Part shown: positions 16,394 through 25,059 of the stretch, piece by piece
Layout of the letters: every line of letters begins with the position of its first letter
Numbering within the stretch: position 1 is the stretch's first letter
The notes under the pieces: generated by a model
What the model saw: only the letters and a program-made list of their open reading frames with translations
Databases searched by the model: none
Told to the model about the DNA's origin: nothing
Assembly: GCA_964449455.1 (NCBI GenBank)
Contig: CAYUYV010000060.1
Span: 1 to 26,393 of the forward strand
Direction: 5' to 3'
DNA: 26,393 nucleotides
DNA from: CAYUYV01 sp964449455
GTDB lineage: Bacteria; Pseudomonadota; Alphaproteobacteria; JAJFIK01
Position numbers and translations under genes: made by a program

Positions 16394-18046
16394 TTACTGG
16401 TGCTCCTCGATATTGGTCCGCACGAGGGCGTTCTTGTAGGTCCTGAGCGCCGCCGTATAGGTCACATAGCCCAGGATATGGCCGGGCCGGTCGGGATCGA
16501 GGACCGGTACAACATCGAGTGTGCCCCCTTCGAGCAAAGTCAGCACGTCTTCCAGGGAGGCCTCGGGGGTCGTTGCGGCCAGGGTGGGATCGATTCTGGG
16601 GTCCGGGCCAGGGGCGCGGATCATGAAATCTCGCACCTTAATCGTGTTGAGAACGGCCGTATAGCTGCCGCCGGTAAGGTCGAGGCCTCGTTGGACCAGC
16701 TTCCACTGGAAGAAGCTGTGGCCGAGCAGGGTCTGGGTCAACAGGGTTGCGATGGAGGCCGAGATCAAAAGCGCAATGGTGAGGGCATAGCCGCCGGTCA
16801 TCTCAAAGGCGATGAGCGTGGTGGAGAGAGGGGCGCCCAGCACGGCCGCGGCGACCGCCCCCATGCCAACCATGGCGTAGAAGCTGAACCCGGTGACCTG
16901 GTCCGGGAAGATAAATCCTAATGTGTAGCCGAAGCCGCCGCCGGCCATGGCGCCCACATAAATCGACGGTGTGAAGACCCCGCCGCCAAAACGCGAGGCG
17001 AAAGTGATGGCCGTCGCGAGGATCTTCATGCCGATGAGCAGGCCAAGGGCCGGCAGGGCATAGGCCCCGCGCAGCGCCGCGTCGATCGCCCCATAGCCTA
17101 CCCCCAGAATTTCCGGCGTCTCCAAGGCAAGCAGTCCAATCAGAAGTCCGCCCACGACGGGCCTCAAAAACAGGGGCATCGGCACTTGGCGCCCCAAAGC
17201 GTCAGCCAGCTTCAAGCTCTGGATGAACAGGATGGCGAGCAGGCCGGACAGGAGACCGAGGGCCACGAACATCGGCATTTCAAGATAGGAGACAAGTTCC
17301 GGCTCCGGCACTTGAAAGGCCGGATCTTCGCCAAGCAGGGTCCGGGTCACCAGGGTGCCCGTCACGCTGGCCAGGGCCACGGGCGCCATGGTGCGCAGGG
17401 CATAGCTTCCCAGAATGACTTCAAAGGCGAAAAGAGCGCCAGCAATCGGCGCATTGAACGATGCAGAGACCGCCGCCGCCGCCCCGCAGGCCAGAAGGGT
17501 CCTTGCATAGCGCGCCGGCAAATGGAGCCCACGCGCGTACAGCGAAGCAATTGCGCCGCCGAGATGGACAATGGGCGCTTCCCGCCCGGCGCTGGCGCCC
17601 GCCCCCAACGAGGCTGCCGACAGCCCCGCATCGATTAGTGCCGGCCCCACATGCATGCGCCCGCCCCCCCGGGCTCGGGCATCAATAACCTCCGGAATGC
17701 CCTGGGGCCGCTCCTTACCTAGACGCTGGAGCACGACACCAACGAGAAGGCCGCCAGCAGTCGGTCCAAGCAGGATCTGCCACCAGGGCAGTTGTCCCAT
17801 GGTGCCCACGAGATCCTCAGATCGCGTGCCGAAAAACAAGAACTGGATCTCTAAAATCGCGAGACGGAAGACCAGGGCCGCAAGACCCACGGCAAAGCCG
17901 ATAAAAACGGCGGCGACGGACACCGTGATCTGGCGTCGCCGGGTCAGGCGCCAGATGCGCCAGGCCATGGCACGGCGCCAGCGGCCCCGTTCCCGGCGTT
18001 GGCCCCCTTCCGAGTGGTCCGCAAGGGGTGGCGGCGTCAGCGACAT
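16394..18046 (-). CDS. ClC-family chloride channel with C-terminal CBS domain
   Basis: The 550-residue inner-membrane protein carries the ClC anion-pathway motifs: GIPEVI at 116-121, GREAP at 154-158 (usual GREGP) with gating glutamate E156, and GGGVFTP later. The inner proton glutamate of H+/Cl- exchangers (E. coli E203) aligns with V210 in AFEVILGS, as in passive channels; this alignment is by eye. A CBS region fills about 455-545. The start overlaps the end of the pentapeptide-repeat gene by 10 bp, implying coupled translation. Confidence 0.92.
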   Translation of the reverse strand: MSLTPPPLADHSEGGQRRERGRWRRAMAWRIWRLTRRRQITVSVAAVFIGFAVGLAALVFRLAILEIQFLFFGTRSEDLVGTMGQLPWWQILLGPTAGGLLVGVVLQRLGKERPQGIPEVIDARARGGGRMHVGPALIDAGLSAASLGAGASAGREAPIVHLGGAIASLYARGLHLPARYARTLLACGAAAAVSASFNAPIAGALFAFEVILGSYALRTMAPVALASVTGTLVTRTLLGEDPAFQVPEPELVSYLEMPMFVALGLLSGLLAILFIQSLKLADALGRQVPMPLFLRPVVGGLLIGLLALETPEILGVGYGAIDAALRGAYALPALGLLIGMKILATAITFASRFGGGVFTPSIYVGAMAGGGFGYTLGFIFPDQVTGFSFYAMVGMGAVAAAVLGAPLSTTLIAFEMTGGYALTIALLISASIATLLTQTLLGHSFFQWKLVQRGLDLTGGSYTAVLNTIKVRDFMIRAPGPDPRIDPTLAATTPEASLEDVLTLLEGGTLDVVPVLDPDRPGHILGYVTYTAALRTYKNALVRTNIEEHQ

Positions 18047-18597
18047 AGTCCAATCGAGCCTTCCGCACAGATCCGGCTCCCATCCATCCAGGTGGCTCCG
18101 GAAAGATCCGCTTCAAGAATATCCGTGTTTTTTAGAATGGCTCCGGTCAGATCCGCCTGGCGCAGGCTGGCGCGGAACAGGCGGGCCCTCTGAAAATCAG
18201 CCCCCTTCAGATTGGCCCCGTCGAGGATCGCTTTGGTAAAGTCCGTGTCCTGGAGATTGGCCCCAGCGAAATTCGCCTGGCTTGCCTCGGCGGCGATGAA
18301 TTTGGCACGCCGCGCCTGAGCCTTTGCCAGAGTTGCGCCAGACAGAATGGCGCGGCTGAAGCGAGCCTGGCGCAGATCCGCACCGGTCAGGTCGACCCCG
18401 GCGAGGGAGCGGTCCTCCAGATAGCACCGGCGAAAGTCGACCCCCGGCGCCGGCGGATCGGTGCAGGCGGCCTGGGCGTGCGGCAGGGCCGCAAACAGCG
18501 CCCAGAGTAAAGCGGCGAGACTGGGCAGAGCGGGGAGACTGGGCAGACCGGGGAGACTGGGCAGACCGGCAACACTGGGCAGGACGCGGCGCATCAT
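18037..18597 (-). CDS. Secreted pentapeptide-repeat protein
   Basis: The 186-residue protein has an N-terminal signal peptide ending near the AQA-AC site (about 43), with the cysteine giving a possible lipoprotein alternative. The rest is a run of A(D/N)LxX pentapeptides (GVDLTGADLRQARF..., GANLKGADFQRARL) that would form a right-handed quadrilateral beta helix. Function of this family is mostly unknown. The hydrophobic core of the signal peptide is built from LPSLPG hexapeptides encoded by an 18 bp tandem repeat. The gene overlaps both neighbours: ATGA with the DUF4169 gene and 10 bp with the ClC gene. Confidence 0.88.
   Translation of the reverse strand: MMRRVLPSVAGLPSLPGLPSLPALPSLAALLWALFAALPHAQAACTDPPAPGVDFRRCYLEDRSLAGVDLTGADLRQARFSRAILSGATLAKAQARRAKFIAAEASQANFAGANLQDTDFTKAILDGANLKGADFQRARLFRASLRQADLTGAILKNTDILEADLSGATWMDGSRICAEGSIGLCR
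18517..18584. repeat. 18 bp tandem repeat encoding a signal-peptide core
   Basis: Units at 18517-18534, 18535-18552 and 18553-18570 plus a degenerate partial to about 18584 share gagactgggcagaccggg with one to two changes. On the minus strand they encode (LPSLPG)n inside the signal peptide. The array is short enough to have assembled. Confidence 0.9.
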
Positions 18598-18797
18598 GCG
18601 GGGTCTCCTTCGGCAGGGTCTGACGGGTCGAGTCGGCGCTGACCATGCGCGGCCTCTTCCGAGGCGCAGGCGGTCTTGTCCCGCAAGCGTTCGGCCTTGG
18701 TGCGCCCATGGCGCGCCCGGTTTTCCGCCGCGCGTTCCTGGGCTTCGGCGCGCGCTTTGCGTTTGCGTTCCTGCCGCAGATTGATGACCGTTCCCAT
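18594..18797 (-). CDS. DUF4169 family mini-protein
   Basis: A 67-residue, strongly basic protein beginning MGTVINLRQERKRKARAE and containing ENRARHGRTKAERLRDK, the pattern of the alphaproteobacterial DUF4169 family. It is probably mostly helical and cytosolic; no function is known. The start at 18797 has AAGGAG at good spacing. The stop overlaps the start of the pentapeptide-repeat gene (ATGA at 18594-18597). It is the first gene of the DUF4169 / pentapeptide / ClC run. Confidence 0.85.
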   Translation of the reverse strand: MGTVINLRQERKRKARAEAQERAAENRARHGRTKAERLRDKTACASEEAAHGQRRLDPSDPAEGDPA

Positions 18798-19006
18798 GAA
18801 TTCTCCTTGACGGTGGCTGGGATCGCCGAGCCCCATAGTCTTCGTGAACACCGCGTGTTCCAAACGCCCTGGCGCGCTATGATGGTCGCGCCGGGGGACG
18901 GGATTCAACGAAACGCCTGAGGATGAGGGCGCGGCGAAAGAGGCCGATGCCCTTCTCGCACAGCGGTCCGCCGGGTGACCAGGGGCGGTGAACGAAGGAG
19001 TGTGCC

Positions 19007-22000
19007 GTGGGGCGGATCCTGACCATATTGGCGGTGTTGGCCACTGTCCTGCTTTTTGCCGGTCTTGTGGTTCCGCCATTCAAGGACTGGTCCCATTTGC
19101 GCGGGCGAATCGAGGTCGCCGCAGCGGACCTGGTGGGCGGGCCTGTGACGATTGGCGGCTCCATACAGGTGCAACTGCTCCCAAAGCCCGCCATCACCGT
19201 TGGTGGACTTGAAACCGCTCTGACCTTTCCTGATGCGGGCCTTGCAGGACCGGTCTCGGTCAAGGCTGACCGCGTTGTCATCGACATGGACTGGGGCTTC
19301 TGGATCTCCTCGGCCGCCAGGATCGAAGGGCTCAGCCTTGACGGGGTGACGGTCGAGGGGCCGGCCATCGCGTCCACCACCGACTGGGGCCGATTGCTGA
19401 ATGTCCTGCGCCGCGGCCCGGCACTGGGGCCGGATGTCGCGGTGGCGGATGCCCGGCTTGTCACGGCGGACGGGTCTGTGCTCGCCGAAATCGAGGATGC
19501 CTCCTGGGAAGGCACGGGCGTTGGCCGTTCCTGGGATATCCAGGGGCAGGTTGCCGGCACGCCCATGAGCTTCACCGGTGCGGTCACGCCGCTCGTCCCA
19601 GGATCTGTCCGTGATCAAGGATCTGTCCGTGATCAAGGATCTGTCCGTGATCAAGGATCNNNNNNNNNNNNNNNNNNNNNNNNNNNNNNNNNNNNNNNNN
19701 NNNNNNNNNNNNNNNNNNNNNNNNNNNNNNNNNNNNNNNNNNNNNNNNNNNNNNNNNNNCTGGCCAATTTTTAGGGTCTGGCCAATTTTTAGGATCTGGC
19801 CAGGTTTCAGGATCAAGCCAGGTGTCGGGACCGGCGGCCCAGGAGGCACCGCCAGCCGCCGCCTCGCCTCGGCTGCGGCTTGAACTGTCCACCCCCACAG
19901 TGGTCGTGGAAGAAGCCCTGGGTGAGGCTTGGTCCGCCATTCCGTCGGGCCGTGCCATCGAGCCGGAGGATCTGGTCCTCGCCCTGCGCCCCCGCCATGT
20001 CGATGGCCTCTGGGCCGGCTTGGATGTGGATCTCGCCTTCAGCATTGCTAGCCTGCTGTGGCAGGAAGCGGTTTTCAAAAATGCCGGACTGTCGGCGCAG
20101 TTGGCGCATGGCCGGGCCGCTATCACGTCCCTTGAGGGTGCCTTGCCGGGGGGGGCCCATGCCACATTGGTTGCGCTTGATGGGTTCGATGGGGCTGAGC
20201 CGGGTGCCTTGCGCGCCGATATTGTGCTGAAGGCGGACTATCCGCGGCCGTTTCTCGACTGGCTCGGCTTGCCTGTGGAACGCATTGCTCCAGGAACGCT
20301 CGGCGCTCTTCAGGCCGGGGCACGGCTTCAGGTGAGCCGTGAACGGATTGCCCTGGAGGCTGGACGGCTTGCGCTTGGCGAAGCGGTGATCGAAGGCGAT
20401 GGAGCCGTCCGCTTCGGTGACGGGGAAATCCGGGGCGACATTGAGGCGGCGGCCCAGGGGCTGGACCTTGCCATCCTGGCCGGCGTGCTGGAGCCCCTGA
20501 CAAAGGCCAATCCCCTCACCAACACTGGCGACGATGCACTCATTCGCCCCCTGATGATCACCTTTTCCATCGACGGTCAGGCGTTGCGGATTGGCGAGCG
20601 GGCAGTGACCCGGATGGGGCTCAATGGCGCGCTGGAGCGGCGCAAAGGGGACATCTCGCTGGCCTTGACCCGGATCGATGTCGCTGACCCCCACGGTACG
20701 GGCCTCACCGGAACGGCGCGCCTGTTTGTGCCCGCGCCCCAGGACAGCCCCGATGAGAGGGCTTTGGCGCCCCGGGGTGTTCTCGATCTCCATCTCTCGG
20801 CGGTCACGCTCACGGATCTTCTGAAATCCCTGGACATCAGCCCCAGCCGGCAGACGGCGGTCCTTCAGGGCGTGGCCGGGGGGACGGGGGCGCCGGTCGG
20901 CCTGCAGCTTGGCGGACGCCTTGAAGACCGGCGGCTGACGGGCGGCGTGAACGGCTTGCTCGGCGAAATGGGTGTGTCGGGCCGGGCCAATCTGCGTCTG
21001 GCGCCGGGCTGGGTGAGCGACTGGCCGACGGGCGGTGAGGTGGTTTTCGATCTCAAGGCCGATGACGGGCGTGCCGTCGCGACGCTGCTCGGGCTGCCGC
21101 TGCCTGCCCAGCCAGATGGAGCGGGAGCGGCCAATGGTCCGACTTCGGATGACACTGAGGGCGGCGATGGTTTAGAAACGGATGAGACGGCGGACGTCGA
21201 TAATGCGGGACGGTTAAAGGCGCGCATTCTGCTGGGCGAAGGGACGGGGACGGCGGAACTGAATGTGGATCTCGCGGGACTTTCGGGCAGTGCCACGGCG
21301 GACCTCACATTGGGTGCGGATCCGGCCCGTCTTGACGGCCGCCTGAGCATCAGCACGCCGCCCCTTGAAGGGGCCGAGGCCCTTGGGCCCATCTCGTTCA
21401 CGGCGCTCCTGTCCGGCACCGGCCGCTCGATCGCGTTCAATGACCTCGCCGGGCGGGTGGGCGATGCGGTCATTGGCGGTGATGTGACCGTGTCCCGTCC
21501 GGCAGGCGCTTTAGAAGAGACCGACGTAAGGTCAGGCGCGAGCACGCAGGCCCTGGCCCTGACGGGAGACCTGACCCTTGACAGCGTTCGGATTGATCAT
21601 CCGGCGCGCCTGTTCGGCCTCGATCAGCACCCCTCAGGGGAAGGGGAAGAGAAAGGGGAATGGGAAGGGGAAGTGAGCTGGCCCGTGGCCCCCCTTGATC
21701 TGTCCTGGCTCAGCGGGCCGCGCGGCGATGTCACCCTGTCCATCGGCATTCTCACAATCGGCGATCACCGGCTGCAGGACGTAGCCTTGCCCCTGTCATT
21801 GCGCCCGGGCCGTCTGGACGCGAACGGCATCCGGGCCTCCATCGGGGACGGTGTGCTTGACGCCGCCGCGTCCATCGCGAGAACCAAGGACGGCGCTGCC
21901 GCAGTGGCGCTAACGGCCGAGGCCCGGGATATGTCTGTCACCGCCGCATTCGAGAGCGCCGATGGCGCCGCCGATGGGCAGAGCGAAGGCGAAGCGGCAA

Positions 22001-22599
22001 GCCCGCCGCGGCTCGCCGGGCAGGTGAGCGGGACGGCGCGTCTCCAGACCAGTGGTTTCTCCCTCTTTGATCTCGTATCGAGCCTTGCCGGAACGGTGGA
22101 GGTGAATGACGCGGTGTTTGACCTGGCGCCGCTGGATGTGGCGGCCCTCGCGCAGGACTGGCCAGGGATCGAGACCTTGAATGCCTTTGAAGAGGCCGTG
22201 ATCCGAGCCGCCCAGGGCGATGGCACCCGGATCGAAGGCCTGTCCGGCCGGTTTGTGCTTTCAGAAGGGATCGCCCGCGCGGAAGGGGTGGCCGGTGATG
22301 CCTCCGGCCATGCCCTCACCGTCAATGGGTTCGTCAATGTGCCGGCGCGCCTTGTGGATCTGGACGTGGCGTTTGCGCTCGCCGAGGATGCCGCTCCGCT
22401 CCATTTGCGCCTTAGTGGCCCGCCCCGGGCCGTTGGTCACCATGTTGATGCGTCTGAACTGCGCTATGACGCCGCCTTGCGCATCAAGGACTTAAAGGCC
22501 GACCGCATCACGGAAGACGACCTGCCGCCCGATGTGCTTGAATTACTTAGAATCCTGGAGGAGGGGGCCGAGCAGTCCGAACCGTCTCCAGAACGCTAG
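19007..22599 (+). CDS. AsmA-family protein, interrupted by gap and repeats
   Basis: The frame from 19007 to the gap and the frame from the gap to 22599 are read as one gene of more than 1,160 residues. It opens with a membrane anchor (about 4-22) and the AsmA hallmark VPPFKDW...GRIEVAAADLVGGPVTIGGSIQ, followed by long beta-rich sequence and a C-terminal AsmA-like domain (FSLFDLVSSLAGTVEVNDAVFDL...). AsmA-like proteins are anchored in the inner membrane and are linked to phospholipid transport to the outer membrane. Tandem hexapeptide repeats interrupt the protein after residue 198. The GTG start has GAAGGAG 6 bp upstream. One gene rather than two is inferred from both open frames reaching the gap. 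Confidence 0.88.
19601..19831. repeat. Compound 18 bp tandem array in the AsmA-like gene, with gap 19660-19759
   Basis: Left of the gap are three perfect units ggatctgtccgtgatcaa (19601-19654) plus five bases, encoding GSVRDQ. Right of it are four units of another 18 bp sequence (19760-19777, 19778-19795, 19796-19813, 19814-19831), core ctggccaatttttaggat, encoding GSGQFL and then variants GSGQVS and GSSQVS. The two unit types share ggatctg when put in the same phase. The right units degrade outwards. Both sides are in frame with the gene. Confidence 0.95.
21636..21673 (+). repeat. Purine-rich GGGGAA microrepeat in the AsmA-like gene
   Basis: A nearly pure purine run built from ggggaa-like hexamers encodes GEGEEKGEWEGE. 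It looks like a low-complexity, slippage-prone insertion in a variable loop. Confidence 0.5.
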
Positions 22600-22681
22600 G
22601 GTTCAATCGAAAGGCTCCAGGATGGCCTGGTTCTGAGACAGGATGAGGCCCAAAAAAGCGAGAGTAAGGGAGAAGGACGGC

Positions 22682-23710
22682 ATGGGGGAGCGCACTCGGG
22701 TCCTGGTGACAGGGGCGTCGGGCTTCATTGCCACCCGGATCATTCCGGCCCTGATCAAACGCGGATATGACGTCACGGGCACGCTGCGCGACCTTGCGCG
22801 CGCACCAGCCGTCACCGAGCTGATCAAGGAGCAAAAAGTTTCCACCGACGGGCTGCGCTTTGTCGAGGCGGAACTGACCCGGGATCGCGGCTGGGCGGAG
22901 GCTGTTTCAGGCTGCACCCATGTCATGCATGTGGCCTCACCCCTGCCGATCCAGCGCCCGAAAGACGAGAATGACCTTATCGTGCCTGCGCGTGAAGGGA
23001 CGATCCGTGTTCTGCGTGCAGCGTCAGAGGCCGGTGTGAAGCGGGTGGTGGTGACATCGTCCCTTGCCGCTGTTGCCTATGGCATGGGCGGGCGGGACAC
23101 GCCATTTACCGAAGCCGACTGGTCCAATCCCGATACGGATGATATCGGGTCCTATGAGAAGTCGAAAACCCTGGCGGAGCGTGCGGCTTGGGCCTTTCTC
23201 GATCAGCATGGCGGCTTTGAACTGACTGCAATCAATCCCGGCCTCGTGCTGGGGCCCGTGCTTGAAAAGGACTATGGCAGCTCGGTCGAGGTTGTGCGCC
23301 AGCTCATCTCTGGCCAGCTCCCCATGGCGCCGCGCATTGGCTACGCCCTCGCGGATGTGCGCGATGTGGCCGAACTCCATGTTCTCGCCCTGGAGCATCC
23401 GGATGCTGCGGGTGAGCGGTTCATCGCGGCATCGGGCTATTATTCGCTGCTTGAGATGGGGCGCATCCTGAAGAGTCACATGCCAGAAATCGCCCGGCGC
23501 GTGCCGGGACGCGAGGCTCCCGATGTTCTGATTCGCTTGCTCGGCCGCTTTGATCCGGCGGTGCGCGGCGTGCTGTTCGAATTGGGCAAACGGCGGGCAG
23601 CGAGTCATGAAAAGGCGCGCGGTATGCTCGGCTGGGAGCCGCGGCCCGATGATGAAACCATCGTGTTGACGGCCAAAAGCCTGATTGAGAAAGGTGTGGT
23701 CAAGGTCTGA
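22682..23710 (+). CDS. NAD(P)-dependent epimerase/reductase, dihydroflavonol-reductase-like
   Basis: A 342-residue extended SDR. It has TGASGFIA at 10-17, a catalytic Ser at 126-127, and Y158/K162 (YEKSK). The VASP segment and TSSLAAVAYG match the DFR/cinnamoyl-CoA-reductase-like branch, which reduces ketones or aldehydes with NADPH. Substrate is unknown. The start at 22682 follows GGAGAAGGA; an earlier in-frame ATG at 22643 has no well-placed site. It ends 48 bp before the TIR-FGE gene and may share its transcript. Confidence 0.9.
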   Translation: MGERTRVLVTGASGFIATRIIPALIKRGYDVTGTLRDLARAPAVTELIKEQKVSTDGLRFVEAELTRDRGWAEAVSGCTHVMHVASPLPIQRPKDENDLIVPAREGTIRVLRAASEAGVKRVVVTSSLAAVAYGMGGRDTPFTEADWSNPDTDDIGSYEKSKTLAERAAWAFLDQHGGFELTAINPGLVLGPVLEKDYGSSVEVVRQLISGQLPMAPRIGYALADVRDVAELHVLALEHPDAAGERFIAASGYYSLLEMGRILKSHMPEIARRVPGREAPDVLIRLLGRFDPAVRGVLFELGKRRAASHEKARGMLGWEPRPDDETIVLTAKSLIEKGVVKV

Positions 23711-23758
23711 TCCACCTAAGTCCCAATCCATCGGGGCATGAGGAGTAAAGGGACCGGC

Positions 23759-25054
23759 ATGGCGGACGTTTTCATCAGCTATGCGCGTGCGGACCATGAC
23801 AAGGTCCTCCCCATTGTCCGTGCGGTGCGCAATGCGGGCTACAGCCTGTGGTGGGATCAGCGGATCCATGCCGGCGCGGCCTGGCGCGGGACCATCGAGC
23901 GGGAATTGGACGCGGCCAAATGTGTTCTTGTGATCTGGTCGGCCAAGGCCGCCAAATCCCGCTGGACCCTTGCCGAGGCCGAACGGGCCCTCACGCGGAA
24001 CGCTTATGTGCCTGTGACGCTGGACGGGCAGAACGGACCCTTGAGCTTTGAAGGCGTCCAGCCCACCGTCCTTGCCGGCTGGTCCGGTGATCGCCGGAAC
24101 AATCCCTGGCCGCAGGTTGAGATCGGTCTTGCAGCCAAGGTTGGGCGGGCGCCAGCGCCTTGGGTCGCTGGGGAAAATGAGGCTGGTCTGCCCCAGATCG
24201 CCATGCCGCCGGTTGATCCTGCTTCCCTTCTCGGGGCCATCGCGTCGGCGGCCGTTGCGGGCAGCCTCGCTGCCCTCTGGCTCTTGATGCAGGAGCCTTC
24301 AGTCACACCGAAGACGGATTTTCCGTCTCCGGAGATGGTTCGAGTGGCTGGAGGCGAATATGCCATGGGATCGGGCGCTGATGAGCCATCCCGGGCCGCC
24401 AATGAAAGCCCCCGGCACCAGGTGCGGATCAGGCCCTTCGCGCTCGGGCGCACCGAGGTCACCTGGGACGAGTGGCTGGCCTGTGTGGGTGATGGCGGAT
24501 GCGATAGTGCTCAATCTGAGGCGGCCGGTGGTGATGCGGGATGGGGCAGGGGGCCGCGGCCCGTGATCAATGTGTCCTGGGAAGACGCCAACGATTATGT
24601 CCGCTGGCTGAGCGAAAAAACGGGCCTCGCCTATCGTCTGCCGACGGAAGCGGAATGGGAATATGCGGCCCGGGCCGGTGCGGTGACCTCTTACGCCTGG
24701 GGCGATGCGGGCCCGAAATGTGATGGGGCGGCGTCAAATGGCGCCAATTTCGCGGTCTGTACCGACGATCGCACCCGTCCCGTCGCCTCCTTCCCCGCCA
24801 ATGGCTTTGGCCTTCATGATATGGCTGGCAATGTGTGGGAGTGGGTGGAAGACTGTGCCCATGGGGACTATCGGGGCGCGCCTGACGACGGCTCCGCCTG
24901 GATTACCGATTGCACCGCGCCCTTGTCCCACAGGATCGTTCGAGGCGGCTCCTGGGCGGATAATGCCCCAAGCCTGCGCGCCGCTCGCCGCTATGGTCGC
25001 GGGTTTGACACGCGAGACAGGACCATCGGCTTCCGCGTCGCCCGCTCCCTTTAA
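23759..25054 (+). CDS. TIR domain - transmembrane helix - FGE/SUMF1-like domain fusion
   Basis: The 431-residue protein has three parts. Residues 1-125 form a TIR domain (ADVFISYARADHDKV, LWWDQ, VLVIWSAKAAKSRW), with E73 in WTLAE at the position of the catalytic Glu of TIR NADases such as SARM1 (by eye). Residues 157-177 are one hydrophobic helix. Residues 190-431 are a formylglycine-generating-enzyme-like C-type-lectin fold (GGEYAMGS, RLPTEAEWEYAAR, GNVWEWVED, RGGSWADN, GFRVA). The two catalytic cysteines of true FGE are missing from the RGGSW segment. Six other cysteines fall in pairs (242/248, 321/334, 366/385), which suits an oxidising periplasm. I infer a receptor with an outside FGE domain and an inside TIR effector. 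The start at 23759 follows AAGGGA. Confidence 0.9.
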   Translation: MADVFISYARADHDKVLPIVRAVRNAGYSLWWDQRIHAGAAWRGTIERELDAAKCVLVIWSAKAAKSRWTLAEAERALTRNAYVPVTLDGQNGPLSFEGVQPTVLAGWSGDRRNNPWPQVEIGLAAKVGRAPAPWVAGENEAGLPQIAMPPVDPASLLGAIASAAVAGSLAALWLLMQEPSVTPKTDFPSPEMVRVAGGEYAMGSGADEPSRAANESPRHQVRIRPFALGRTEVTWDEWLACVGDGGCDSAQSEAAGGDAGWGRGPRPVINVSWEDANDYVRWLSEKTGLAYRLPTEAEWEYAARAGAVTSYAWGDAGPKCDGAASNGANFAVCTDDRTRPVASFPANGFGLHDMAGNVWEWVEDCAHGDYRGAPDDGSAWITDCTAPLSHRIVRGGSWADNAPSLRAARRYGRGFDTRDRTIGFRVARSL

Positions 25055-25059
25055 CACAG

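Noticed and set aside
19007..19774. AsmA head as a separate short gene ending LANF after the gap
   Set aside because: That end depends on the arbitrary 100 N length. Both flanks are open and carry in-frame Gly-Ser hexapeptide repeats, so one gene is more likely.
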